Of a stretch of 64,000 bases of DNA, positions 1 to 8,051 are shown one piece after another (the stretch's first letter is position 1; the number at the start of each line of letters is the position of its first letter). Location of the stretch: assembly GCF_023283985.1 (NCBI RefSeq), contig NZ_JAKIKU010000001.1:1-64000 (forward strand), read 5' to 3'. This DNA is from Shewanella electrodiphila (GTDB lineage: Bacteria; Pseudomonadota; Gammaproteobacteria; Enterobacterales; Shewanellaceae). Below the pieces are notes generated by a model, which was not told the DNA's origin, made no database searches, and saw nothing but the letters and a program-made list of their open reading frames with translations. The translations under genes were made by a program, and so were the position numbers.

Positions 1-43
1 TTGCCTGCATTAGGAAGATGGTTGTGATCTTAAATTCGATGCT

Positions 44-114
44 AAGAGACGGTGTTTTGTGGGAAGCGCCAAAAGCTTAAAATTAACTATTGACGCCATA
101 GTCTCTTGTTATAT
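44..114 (-). repeat. possible degenerate second attC-like site
   Basis: Directly after the stop of the 109-540 gene the minus strand reads ATATAACAAGAGAC, and GTCTCTT follows about 50 bases on (arms 101-107 and 44-50). The first box resembles an attC R'' box joined to the stop codon, as in the site at 556-655. The expected terminal GTTRRRY box is poor, so this may be only a hairpin or a decayed site. Confidence 0.3.
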
Positions 115-540
115 AACCTTTTTAGCGATCCAATGTATAGGATTGCGTAAAAATGCGAAACAAACTAAACCAATAAATATACCTGTTAAAATTCGCATTC
201 CGACTGAGTTTTCGGAATATAAGCTTTTACCTGCGCGTAGCTCGACTAATAAACGTTTGTTCTTCTGATGCTTCCCTTTAATTTCTTTCCCTTTCATTAA
301 GTTTAAGAATTCGTCACAAGTTCTATAGGTTCCTGATGAGAAATACTCATTCCCGTTTAGGGTGAACAAACCTCTATATTTACCTCTTGAACTGGCTTTA
401 CAGCTTAATTCACTATTAGTTAAATTAATTGATTCAATATTTTTATCTACTCGCACGATCAATATGTAAATCACTCCTAACGTGACAAATAGTGTTGCTA
501 TCGTTGCATCTAAAGCAAACTTAAAACTAACTTTTTTCAC
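109..540 (-). CDS. hypothetical membrane protein in an integron-type cassette
   Basis: I do not recognise a family. The reading frame stays open up to 744, but that upstream part lies inside the attC site and the end of the previous gene. The best start is the GTG at 540, preceded by CGAGG, which gives about 143 residues. A hydrophobic segment follows the start (about residues 8-27) and a second lies near the C-terminus (about 115-132). The middle is polar and holds two cysteines. It looks like an inner-membrane protein with a periplasmic loop. It follows the 650-1147 gene on the same strand, separated by the attC site, so it is probably the next cassette. The stop codon lies in a short palindromic GTTATATAAC also present at the attC end. 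Function unknown. Confidence 0.6.
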   Translation of the reverse strand: MKKVSFKFALDATIATLFVTLGVIYILIVRVDKNIESINLTNSELSCKASSRGKYRGLFTLNGNEYFSSGTYRTCDEFLNLMKGKEIKGKHQKNKRLLVELRAGKSLYSENSVGMRILTGIFIGLVCFAFLRNPIHWIAKKVI

Positions 541-555
541 CGAACCTCGTTGGTT

Positions 556-655
556 ATATAACGCCCAATTAACAGGCAAAAAATAGTTGGTTAAAATAAG
601 CGACGCAGGAGCAAAAACCAACTGTTTTTTGTCCTTGTTGAATTTCTTGTTAGGT
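556..655 (-). repeat. integron attC recombination site
   Basis: On the minus strand this 100-base stretch starts with ACCTAAC (R'' consensus RYYYAAC, containing the TAA stop of the upstream gene) and ends with GCGTTATAT (near GTTRRRY). The two halves pair along almost their whole length: the left arm from TAACAAG to CAGTTGGTT matches the right arm from AACCAACTA to GGGCGTTA. A few unpaired bases sit on one side, and a loop of about 23 bases sits in the middle. Imperfect pairing with extrahelical bases on one strand is the hallmark of attC sites. This identifies 650-1147 as a mobile gene cassette. Confidence 0.8.
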
Positions 656-1147
656 GTTTTTACACTCTTGACCAAGCCATTTATTAGTAGCATCTTTATT
701 TGTAGATAAACTCCATAAAGCAAACCTACGAATACCTGTTTCATCTTCTATTATGTCAAAAAACCAAATAGAACCATAAGCTGCAGAAAACCCCTTTCGA
801 GAATTATAAATCATATTGTCCGGAGTGATGCAGTTTATAAGGCTAACCAAAGAAGGAACGAAAATAGTGTCAAACTGCTCTTGTAACTCTTTAATATTAT
901 TTATTGTTCGCGCTTTAATTTTCACATAACCATCTGAAGACACATAGGTTTCACTTGAGCTAATATTTAATGGAAATGAAATTATTTCTTCGAAAATTGA
1001 TACATCTTTTTTATCTACACCAATTTTGAGTTTGGCTAAGATTGGTTCAATTTTAGCTTTAGCCTCTTCTTTGGAGTACAACTCTGTACTGAACGCATTC
1101 GGTATAGATAAAAAAATTAGAATATAGAATATTGCAACCAGCTTCAT
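650..1147 (-). CDS. secreted hypothetical protein, integron cassette gene
   Basis: Unrecognised protein of about 165 residues with a clear signal peptide (hydrophobic residues about 4-16, cleavage after NAFS). It should be periplasmic. The mature part is rich in Lys, Glu and aromatic residues and has two cysteines near the C-terminal half. A GTG at 1153 is an alternative start; the ATG at 1147 has AGGTG just upstream and is preferred. The stop codon is embedded in the attC R'' box, and a GTTAGGT box (1152-1158) lies just before the start. Gene edges touching recombination boxes are typical of a compact integron cassette. Function unknown; the fold may resemble NTF2-like small proteins, but I cannot confirm that. 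Confidence 0.6.
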   Translation of the reverse strand: MKLVAIFYILIFLSIPNAFSTELYSKEEAKAKIEPILAKLKIGVDKKDVSIFEEIISFPLNISSSETYVSSDGYVKIKARTINNIKELQEQFDTIFVPSLVSLINCITPDNMIYNSRKGFSAAYGSIWFFDIIEDETGIRRFALWSLSTNKDATNKWLGQECKNT

Positions 1148-1151
1148 AAAC

Positions 1152-1158
1152 ACCTAAC
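1152..1158 (-). other. cassette 5' recombination box (attI or attC R' box)
   Basis: The minus strand reads GTTAGGT, an exact match to GTTRRRY, six bases before the ATG of the cassette gene. It marks the upstream boundary of the cassette. Whether the sequence further upstream is an attI site or a decayed attC cannot be decided. No integrase gene follows in the next kilobase. Confidence 0.5.
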
Positions 1159-2211
1159 AGCTTATTAGCGAGAATTCCGATAAACACCCTAGGCCACTTA
1201 CCAAAATTCAACCACTTTTTAGCTTAATTTATTAATAATTTTAATAACTTAACAGCCAGTATAATTTAAATCAATCGACTAAATAGTGGATAAAACCGAG
1301 AATTGAGATAACCGAGAATTAACTTGGGTCGTTATGTAAACTTCCTCTGTGATAAAATAGTTATTTTTCAATGGTATATATTTGTTCGGATGGTAAATCC
1401 GAGAATTTTTGCTTTTACATAACGAGAAGCAAGTGCTGTCAATTGCTGCTTTTTAATTATAACTGTATATCCATACAGTCATATAAAAGCTAACAAACTT
1501 TGGGCAAAAACGTTTTACCAGCACCAACTTTATACTTAATTTATATTGGCTCTTTTTCAGTAGTCCATTACTACAATTTAACCCATTGCCTGCCGCTGGG
1601 ATGTTCAGGATGAACGGAATGTCGCGATCACATGGATGTGAAAAAGCGGCCTTTTGTGCAAGCACGACTGTGACACGCAGCAAGCTCGTCCCTGAAAACT
1701 AGGCCATGACGACCAAGTCATGGACGGTCACCGCTGTGCTTACACCCGAATTTTCATCTCTTCGAATTAACTGTATTTGTGTCAATTTAAAAAACTAAAA
1801 TATCTAGTTCTAAATTAGTTAGAAGATTCAATTTGAATTGAGGAAAGTAAGAAAATCGCGTGAGTCCAGACATGGATGTCTGGCTAGCTTTCGAGGGGAA
1901 GGGACGCCCCATCGTAAGCGTTAGTGATTTTGTAGCTTGCCGAAGCGGACTCAAAATGAAGTTTAAAGCTGGATCATTCTCCGTTGGAAATTTTGCTGTT
2001 TAAATTTCGTCGGAGCGGCAAGGGATATCGAAAAGGGAAATGCTGTTGTTTCCCTTTCGTCTGGTGTGGGCGAAGCGCCACGACCTTGATTAAGAACTTG
2101 ATTTAGATTTTGATTTTATTCAAATCTAGTAATTATTAGCTGACTAAAGCTGCTAACAAATTTTGAGGCTGGAATGTGTTACACCTAACTCAGCCAAGCG
2201 AGCAACACGCC
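1159..2211. other. gene-free region with palindromic repeats
   Basis: About 1 kb without a credible gene. It holds an 11-bp inverted repeat (CGTTATGTAAA at 1330-1340 and its complement at 1414-1424). It has three copies of CCGAGAATT (about 1297, 1312 and 1399) and a variant GCGAGAATT near 1168. From about 1600 to 2110 there is a more GC-rich block with perfect short palindromes: CACATGGATGTG (1629-1640), CCATGAC-GTCATGG (1704-1723) and CCAGACAT-ATGTCTGG (1866-1883). From general memory, similar stem-loop words recur in Shewanella intergenic DNA. No integrase or transposase reading frame is present. Confidence 0.55.
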
Positions 2212-4269
2212 CTAATGACCTTTAGATTGTTTAGGTTCAATATTGCTCTGCAGGTATTGACGACAAAAGTCTGCTTTGGTTAGCGGTGTGGAAAACATAA
2301 AGCCTTGTAGGTAATCGCATGATAGCTGTTTAAGCAACAGCTGCTGGGCGCGAGATTCAATTCCTTCCGCAACAACTTGTACGCCGATATTATGGGCCAT
2401 AGTAATAATTGCTTTTACTAATGCGACGCTGCTTTCGTTAGTTGTAATATTGGTTATAAATGAACGATCGATTTTGATGATGTCGATATCAAGCTCTTGC
2501 AGATAAGCTAAAGATGAATAACCCACGCCAAAGTCATCAATGGCAACTTTAATTCCGTTGTTATTAAGTAGCTTTAATTGTTGCTTAATAGACGAGTCTG
2601 GTGTCATCAAAGTATTTTCTGTTACTTCAATTAAAAAAGCACCATGTGGTAGCTTTGACTTATTACAATCTAATATCCATTGATCGATCCACTTTCCAGA
2701 GCGATCTATTTCGGTTGGGGATGTATTTACACTAATTTGTATTACAGTGCCCTGTAATTGATAAAACTCAATTGCATCAGCAATAACTTGCTGACGAACC
2801 CAATTACCTATTTCCACTATAAGCCCGCTTTCTTCGGCTACTGGAATAAAGTCGTTAGGTTCAATTAAACCCCATTTAGGATGATTCCAACGGATTAATG
2901 CTTCTACTTTCTTTAATTGGTTGCCGTCAATATTAACAATCGGTTGATAGAATAATTGGAACTGTTCAGACTTAATCGCTTGCCTTAATTCTTCTGTAAG
3001 GCGTCTTTTACCCAATGCTTGTTCTTCCATTGAAAAAGAGAAAAATTCATAACGGTTACGTCCCTTACTTTTGGATAAATACATTGCTTGATCTGCGTGT
3101 TTGACCACATCTTCAATGGTCTTGCCTTCGCTAGGGAAGAAGGTTAAACCGATACTGCTGGTAATATAAACTTGCTCATTTTTAATGGTAATCGGTTGCA
3201 CTAAACTGCTTTTAATGACCTCGGCAATTTCGCTGGCACGACGTTGATCATTAATGCCTTCAACGATTAAGGTAAATTCATCGCCACCTAAACGAGCCAC
3301 TGTATCATGACCTCGAACGCAGTTTTTCAGGCGTTTAGCGACCTGTTGTAACAACAAATCACCGTAATCATGACCAAGGGTGTCATTAATCTCTTTAAAC
3401 CCGTCTAAGTCAATAAATATAAGGGCGAAAATCATTCCTTCAGTATCTATCAATGATTGCAATTTTTCATAGAAATAACGTCTGTTCGGCAGGTCGGTCA
3501 AGCCATCTTGATAAGCGAATTGATGTAATTTCTCATTAGCGCTTTCAAGCTCTTCGGTTCTACTTTTTACCTGGCTTTCTAAGCGCTTATCACGTTGCTC
3601 AATGGTTTCAAGCATGTCATTAAAGTGAGCGCTTAACTTGCCAACTTCATCATGAGATAACTCTTTGGCGCGCAAACTATAGTCATTGGAGTCAGATACT
3701 CGTTCTGCAATAGTCGCTAAATGCAATATTGGGCTTAAAAAACGGCGCCGTAAGATGAGCGACAGTGAAAAACTGATCCCTAGGGCAAATATTAACAATA
3801 TGATAATGAACTGGCCGTAGAATTTAACGCGAGTAGTGATATAACTTTCATCGGCTAAGATGTGAATTTGACCATACTCTTGTTCATCTAATGTCAGAGG
3901 GTTATTAATTTGGGTTACATTTATCGGTGGGTTTAAAATATTGTCTGGCTCACGGGGCGTTTTACTGACAAATGCCAGTACCTTGCCTTGGTTATCAGTA
4001 ATTGTGACTGACACAATATCGCCGCGAAGTAGAATAGGCTCGATCAGTTCTTGTATTGCGTCTTGATCATCAAATAGAACTGCGGCTGTAATATTGGGAG
4101 ATAGCATTTTAGCGATGGTTTGTAAGCCATCAACTTGCTCACGTTTTGCAGTGGTAAGTTCGTAGGCGCTGAATACAAAAGTAACGGTGATAATGGACGC
4201 AAAAGAGACCCCCATTAAAATCATGAGTAACTTTTTGCTGATGGTGTTCATCGAGAAGAATCTAGTCAT
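2212..4269 (-). CDS. CHASE8-like/HAMP/GGDEF/EAL c-di-GMP enzyme (YfiN-like sensor)
   Basis: A 685-residue inner-membrane protein that may both make and degrade c-di-GMP. Order: TM segment about 10-34; periplasmic sensor resembling CHASE8 about 35-145; TM about 150-172; HAMP about 175-225; GGDEF with intact GGDEF at 328-332 and an RGHD inhibitory-site motif five residues before it; EAL with EAL at 456-458. The EAL domain keeps IDDFGVGYSS, the catalytic Lys (IIKID) and AEG, and ends in QGF. The ATG at 4269 has TAGGTG upstream; a start at 4296 would overlap the preceding gene by 23 bases. The gene follows a YfiR-like gene by 4 bases, and YfiR proteins are known to restrain YfiN-type cyclases from the periplasm. 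Confidence 0.9.
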   Translation of the reverse strand: MTRFFSMNTISKKLLMILMGVSFASIITVTFVFSAYELTTAKREQVDGLQTIAKMLSPNITAAVLFDDQDAIQELIEPILLRGDIVSVTITDNQGKVLAFVSKTPREPDNILNPPINVTQINNPLTLDEQEYGQIHILADESYITTRVKFYGQFIIILLIFALGISFSLSLILRRRFLSPILHLATIAERVSDSNDYSLRAKELSHDEVGKLSAHFNDMLETIEQRDKRLESQVKSRTEELESANEKLHQFAYQDGLTDLPNRRYFYEKLQSLIDTEGMIFALIFIDLDGFKEINDTLGHDYGDLLLQQVAKRLKNCVRGHDTVARLGGDEFTLIVEGINDQRRASEIAEVIKSSLVQPITIKNEQVYITSSIGLTFFPSEGKTIEDVVKHADQAMYLSKSKGRNRYEFFSFSMEEQALGKRRLTEELRQAIKSEQFQLFYQPIVNIDGNQLKKVEALIRWNHPKWGLIEPNDFIPVAEESGLIVEIGNWVRQQVIADAIEFYQLQGTVIQISVNTSPTEIDRSGKWIDQWILDCNKSKLPHGAFLIEVTENTLMTPDSSIKQQLKLLNNNGIKVAIDDFGVGYSSLAYLQELDIDIIKIDRSFITNITTNESSVALVKAIITMAHNIGVQVVAEGIESRAQQLLLKQLSCDYLQGFMFSTPLTKADFCRQYLQSNIEPKQSKGH

Positions 4270-4273
4270 GGCA

Positions 4274-4813
4274 TCACCTATCCAGCACGCGACCAAGTCG
4301 CAGTACTTTTGAACTCATGGTGATACCAGATTGCTGTAATTGTTGCGGTGATATCTCGAACCTTACTTTACCACTGGCAATGAAAAAACGAATATGACCG
4401 CCAGCTTCAATGGTGCCTTTTGATTCGCCGACAATCATAGTGTTGGCTAAAGCTTTGGGGTGAACATTGTGCCAGTTGACCCATTGGATGAATGTTTCAG
4501 AAGTAATGAATAACAATTGGCAATGGTTGAATTGCTCTCCCTCAAATTGAATTTGTTTAATCAGAATAGGTTTGTCATCGACACTGCGCTGCTTAAGTGT
4601 TGATTGTGCGGTATCGACAAAAGCGGCGTCAGCGCTGCACAAATTAAAGTATTCATCATTGGTGGTATTATCTTGCCAATTTCCGTAGCGGGCGAAGTTA
4701 TATAGGAAACCTGCTTTGAGTGCGTGTTCTTGCTCAGCCGCATTTGCATTCGGGCTACTGAGTAGCAAGAATGAGAATAGTAAAACCTGTAAAAACGAAG
4801 TGATATTGCGCAT
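4274..4813 (-). CDS. YfiR-like periplasmic protein (DUF4154)
   Basis: 179 residues with a signal peptide (about 1-25, ending in ANANA-type small residues). The start of the mature protein carries the family signature KAGFLYNFARYGNW (33-46). Cysteines at 59 and 98 could form a disulphide. DUF4154/YfiR proteins are periplasmic inhibitors of membrane cyclases. The next gene, 4 bases downstream, encodes a CHASE8-like cyclase/phosphodiesterase, the expected partner. The gene sits 8 bases after a TonB receptor gene, suggesting that the operon couples an outer-membrane event to c-di-GMP signalling. Confidence 0.85.
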   Translation of the reverse strand: MRNITSFLQVLLFSFLLLSSPNANAAEQEHALKAGFLYNFARYGNWQDNTTNDEYFNLCSADAAFVDTAQSTLKQRSVDDKPILIKQIQFEGEQFNHCQLLFITSETFIQWVNWHNVHPKALANTMIVGESKGTIEAGGHIRFFIASGKVRFEISPQQLQQSGITMSSKVLRLGRVLDR

Positions 4814-4821
4814 TAAGTTAA

Positions 4822-6879
4822 TTAGAAGTTCGCCGTTACTTTGAACAATACACTTTCATCAATGTAATTGGGGATAGTGTATGTTTCTTGTCGATTTGCA
4901 TATTCAAGATGACTACCTGCAAATAAATTTTTTCCAGTGACCGAGACAGCCCAGTCAGGAGTCAGTGCCCAGCTCCATGTTAAATCAAGCAAGGTGTAGT
5001 TTTCTGATTGATAAGCATCACTGTTTTCTACTCTTACCGAGGCAAAAATATTATGGTTATCAAATACGTGAATATCTGCTTTGGCAAAAATTTGTCGAGT
5101 TGTAGAGTCGCGTCCAATGGCTGGAAAAGTATTCTCAGGAAGATCATAATCGAAGGTGTTATAGCTATAACCTAGCTCAGCGTTAAACATTTCAGCAGGT
5201 ACCCAAGACAACACAATATCGCCGCCTTGAGTGGTTACATCAGCGGTAGAAACGATATCAAATTGGATGGTTGTTTGAGTTAAGGCTTGTGAAGCCAGTT
5301 GTATTTGACCTGCTTGGAAAAGGGCTAGAACAGGTAAAAACTGCTCCATGTTAGGGTCAATATCAATAACAGCAACGTTTTCAGCTTCCGTATGATACAC
5401 AGATACATCAATATTCCAGGCATCCTGCGATAAACGATAACCTAACTCATAGGATAAAGACGTTTCTGCTTCGACTTGATCATTGCCATTGAGATAGGTT
5501 TTTATGTGGTAATCGTCTATTGCCTCAATGCCTGTTGATAAAGGCAGAACATCGCTAACTTTCTGACCATTAATGGCATAATTATCATTAAACTCAATAA
5601 GTGAGGGGATACGAACACTTTGGGATACTGATGTCCATAGTACTTGATTGTCTTCGGGTTTCCATAGCAACCTTGCTAAAGGCTGATACTCCCAATCAGT
5701 TAAGTCATTATGCTCAGCTCTGGTACCAATAACAAAATCAAGCTGTTCTGGAATAAGGGCAAATTGTGCCTGAACAAAGCCGCCGAATTGTTGTAAGTTA
5801 TCGAAGTCTTTATCACTATGAAGAAATAAACTGTCTTCAAATGAAATCGTGCTATAGCGGTAATTTAATCCCCAATCGAGCTGTAAAGCTTGATAAATAA
5901 AGTTCATTTGATAATCAATATCAAAGGATTCAAATTCTTCTTGAAGGTAGGTTTGGGTACCTGATTGATCCAGCCACGATACTTGGATCATTTGATTTGC
6001 TGAGTCAGATATTCTATTTTCAAGCCGAGCCATTAATCGTGAGTCAGTGCGTTCTAGCTCACCAGAAAAGGTCACATTTTCATTAGTATCATCCACAACA
6101 CCGCGATAGTTTTGTCCAAGTGTTGATTCCGTCATATCGCCTTGAATAAAACCAGACCAGTCATCATTGAGAGAAAAATCCAGTCGACCACCTAAGGAGT
6201 ATTGCTCTGTGGTGTCATTGGGTTCAACAGTTAGGCCTTTTTTAGAAGCATTACCATCTTTCACGTGGCCATAAACACGGTAGCTTCCACTGCTGCCTAT
6301 ATCAGCACCATAGCGAATATTAGCATCAATATTAACTTGACTACCGCTAGCTGCGTCCACAAACAGGCCGCGAGTATCAATGCTGTTTTTAGTAATAATA
6401 TTGATCACGCCATTATTGGCATTACTGCTCCATAGTTGTCCACCCTGACCACGGATCACTTCGATGCGCTCAATATCATAAAGAGGCACGTTGAGGGTTT
6501 CCCAATACACTGCTGAAAACTGCGGGGTATAAAGACTTTGACCGTCAATCATGACCAACATTTTACTGGAGAATCTTGAAGCGACTCCTCGAGCTGATAT
6601 TGCCCATTGGTTGTTATCAAGTTGGCGAACGACGAGTCCTGGGACCATTTTTAAGGCTTCAGGAACAGAAGATGCACCCGAATGAGTAATGCGTTCTTTA
6701 GTGAGGACATAAATTGAACTGGCGGTATCGAAGGCTGATTGAGAACGTTTCATTGCAGAAGTCACTTGGACATCCATTGCCATTAAAGACTCTAAATCTA
6801 AATCTTCAAGTGAGTCAACCGCTTGAGCTATAGGAGAAGTAACTAATAGGACAAATAATAAGTTAATGTTTTTTTTCAA
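4822..6879 (-). CDS. TonB-dependent outer-membrane receptor
   Basis: About 685 residues. Signal peptide, then a plug domain (about 45-165) with the typical stretches SAPEAL-like VPEALKMVPG, ISARG and IERIEVIRG, and a beta-barrel ending in aromatic F (KVTANF). The preferred start is the TTG at 6879, with GGAGAG six bases upstream, which gives a clean signal peptide (KKNINLLFVLL). An ATG at 6909 is in frame but weaker. The substrate is unknown. It is first in an operon with a YfiR-like protein and a GGDEF/EAL enzyme; such receptors beside DUF4154 proteins may act as sensors rather than simple importers. Confidence 0.87.
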   Translation of the reverse strand: MKKNINLLFVLLVTSPIAQAVDSLEDLDLESLMAMDVQVTSAMKRSQSAFDTASSIYVLTKERITHSGASSVPEALKMVPGLVVRQLDNNQWAISARGVASRFSSKMLVMIDGQSLYTPQFSAVYWETLNVPLYDIERIEVIRGQGGQLWSSNANNGVINIITKNSIDTRGLFVDAASGSQVNIDANIRYGADIGSSGSYRVYGHVKDGNASKKGLTVEPNDTTEQYSLGGRLDFSLNDDWSGFIQGDMTESTLGQNYRGVVDDTNENVTFSGELERTDSRLMARLENRISDSANQMIQVSWLDQSGTQTYLQEEFESFDIDYQMNFIYQALQLDWGLNYRYSTISFEDSLFLHSDKDFDNLQQFGGFVQAQFALIPEQLDFVIGTRAEHNDLTDWEYQPLARLLWKPEDNQVLWTSVSQSVRIPSLIEFNDNYAINGQKVSDVLPLSTGIEAIDDYHIKTYLNGNDQVEAETSLSYELGYRLSQDAWNIDVSVYHTEAENVAVIDIDPNMEQFLPVLALFQAGQIQLASQALTQTTIQFDIVSTADVTTQGGDIVLSWVPAEMFNAELGYSYNTFDYDLPENTFPAIGRDSTTRQIFAKADIHVFDNHNIFASVRVENSDAYQSENYTLLDLTWSWALTPDWAVSVTGKNLFAGSHLEYANRQETYTIPNYIDESVLFKVTANF

Positions 6880-7523
6880 TGTTTGCTCTCCGACAGTATA
6901 AATACGCATTTACTCAATACATCGCGCTTTGCCTTTGTTTTATATACAAGCTCACCATGTTGACATTGCTGTTTGCGTTAATTCTTTTTATGCACCCTTG
7001 TGACGAAGAAGATAATTGGTTGCTTTATATTACTGTAACGCTATCGACTGTTTATCGAAGGTCTTGAAGTTCGCAAGTTAAGAACAAGAATGATAACCAG
7101 TTTTATTTGCTATTAAATGATTGATTAATCTAAAAGTTCTAACCAACAAATGACGTTACACCTGTTACGGGCAGGTTACAAGTAAGTGTATACTAAAGAT
7201 TGAACTTGTGCGCTTTTTGCTGTTAATCAGCTTTAAAACCCCCTCTTAAATTATTTTTTTAATAGTCTGATATTCAGGACGTGTTGTGCTTTGCTGCTTG
7301 AATTATATTCGAGATAAAAACGGGTTAGGTGCAGCGATTGAATTGCCGCCTAGCAATCTAAGCTGCCAACACAGCCCTGAAAGATCAACACGCCCCCCAG
7401 TATGTAAGAAATATTTACTTGCTTGATTGGTTACGCCTATCAATCATTTTGAGCTGTGGTGAGGTTACGTGCTTAAATATATTCAAAGAAGTGTTTTATC
7501 GTTTTGTTGAGGTAAATGCTGCA

Positions 7524-7577
7524 GTGTTAGTGTTAGTGTTAGTGCTAGTGTTAGTGCTAGTGCTAGTGCTAGTGCTA
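7524..7577. repeat. hexanucleotide tandem repeat (GTGYTA)9
   Basis: Nine uninterrupted six-base units alternating between GTGTTA and GTGCTA, followed by a degenerate tenth. Only one position varies (T or C), which suggests recent slippage expansion. On the plus strand the tract would encode a Leu-Val run in a spurious reading frame. It lies about 475 bases upstream of the cstA-like start. Confidence 0.9.
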
Positions 7578-7937
7578 GTTTTAGGTGAATTCATATGCAT
7601 TGCCTTATGAATTCAAGCTTAAACCCATAGCGGATATATAAATTCATTTAAAGTGATAACAAAGGGCATTCGTGTGAGAGAAATTAGAGCTTGCTCTAAC
7701 TTTTTAATATTAATTAACAGGATTAAATATTTGTATCAGCGGGCTAGAATTAACTGTTTTGCAAGAAATTTTTGTTAACAATGACTGGCTTTTATTTTGT
7801 ACAAAAACTCACCAAGCGACTCAATTCGCTGGGTAAAACCTGAATACTAGCGTAAGCCGCTCCTTTTTATCCTTTAATTGAAATATCGCAGGGCAGAGAT
7901 GTTTACACCCCATCAACATTTCACCTGCAGTAGTGCT

Positions 7938-7968
7938 TTGAGGCTGGCAACCCCTACTTTGGTATAAT
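7938..7968 (+). promoter_or_regulatory. putative promoter of the cstA-like gene
   Basis: TTGAGG (7938-7943) and TATAAT (7963-7968) are separated by 19 bases. The -10 box is preceded by TGG, giving an extended -10. The spacer is longer than ideal. It lies 84 bases upstream of the ATG at 8052. Confidence 0.45.
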
Positions 7969-8051
7969 AGGCAGTTGCTTGACCAATGACACTAAGTGAA
8001 TGACACTCAATGCTATTCAAATACCCTACCAAGTATGGATGACTATAAAAA

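Larger units (their letters stand above)
6910..8051. other. long intergenic region
   Basis: About 1.1 kb between the divergent TonB receptor and cstA-like genes. It contains a hexamer microsatellite (7524-7577) and a promoter-like sequence at 7938-7968. Short open frames on the plus strand at 6879-7067 and 7419-7610 have no ribosome-binding site or recognisable content. I see nothing else. Confidence 0.5.

Noticed and set aside
1453..1683. Open frame of 76 residues on the minus strand
   Set aside because: It lies in the palindromic repeat block, has no RBS, and its content looks like translated repeat sequence.
6879..7067. Plus-strand open frame of 62 residues
   Set aside because: It begins inside the 5' end of the divergent TonB receptor gene and lacks an RBS; hydrophobic content is by chance.
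7419..7610. Open frame encoding a Leu-Val run
   Set aside because: It exists only because the hexamer tract reads through; no RBS or family.
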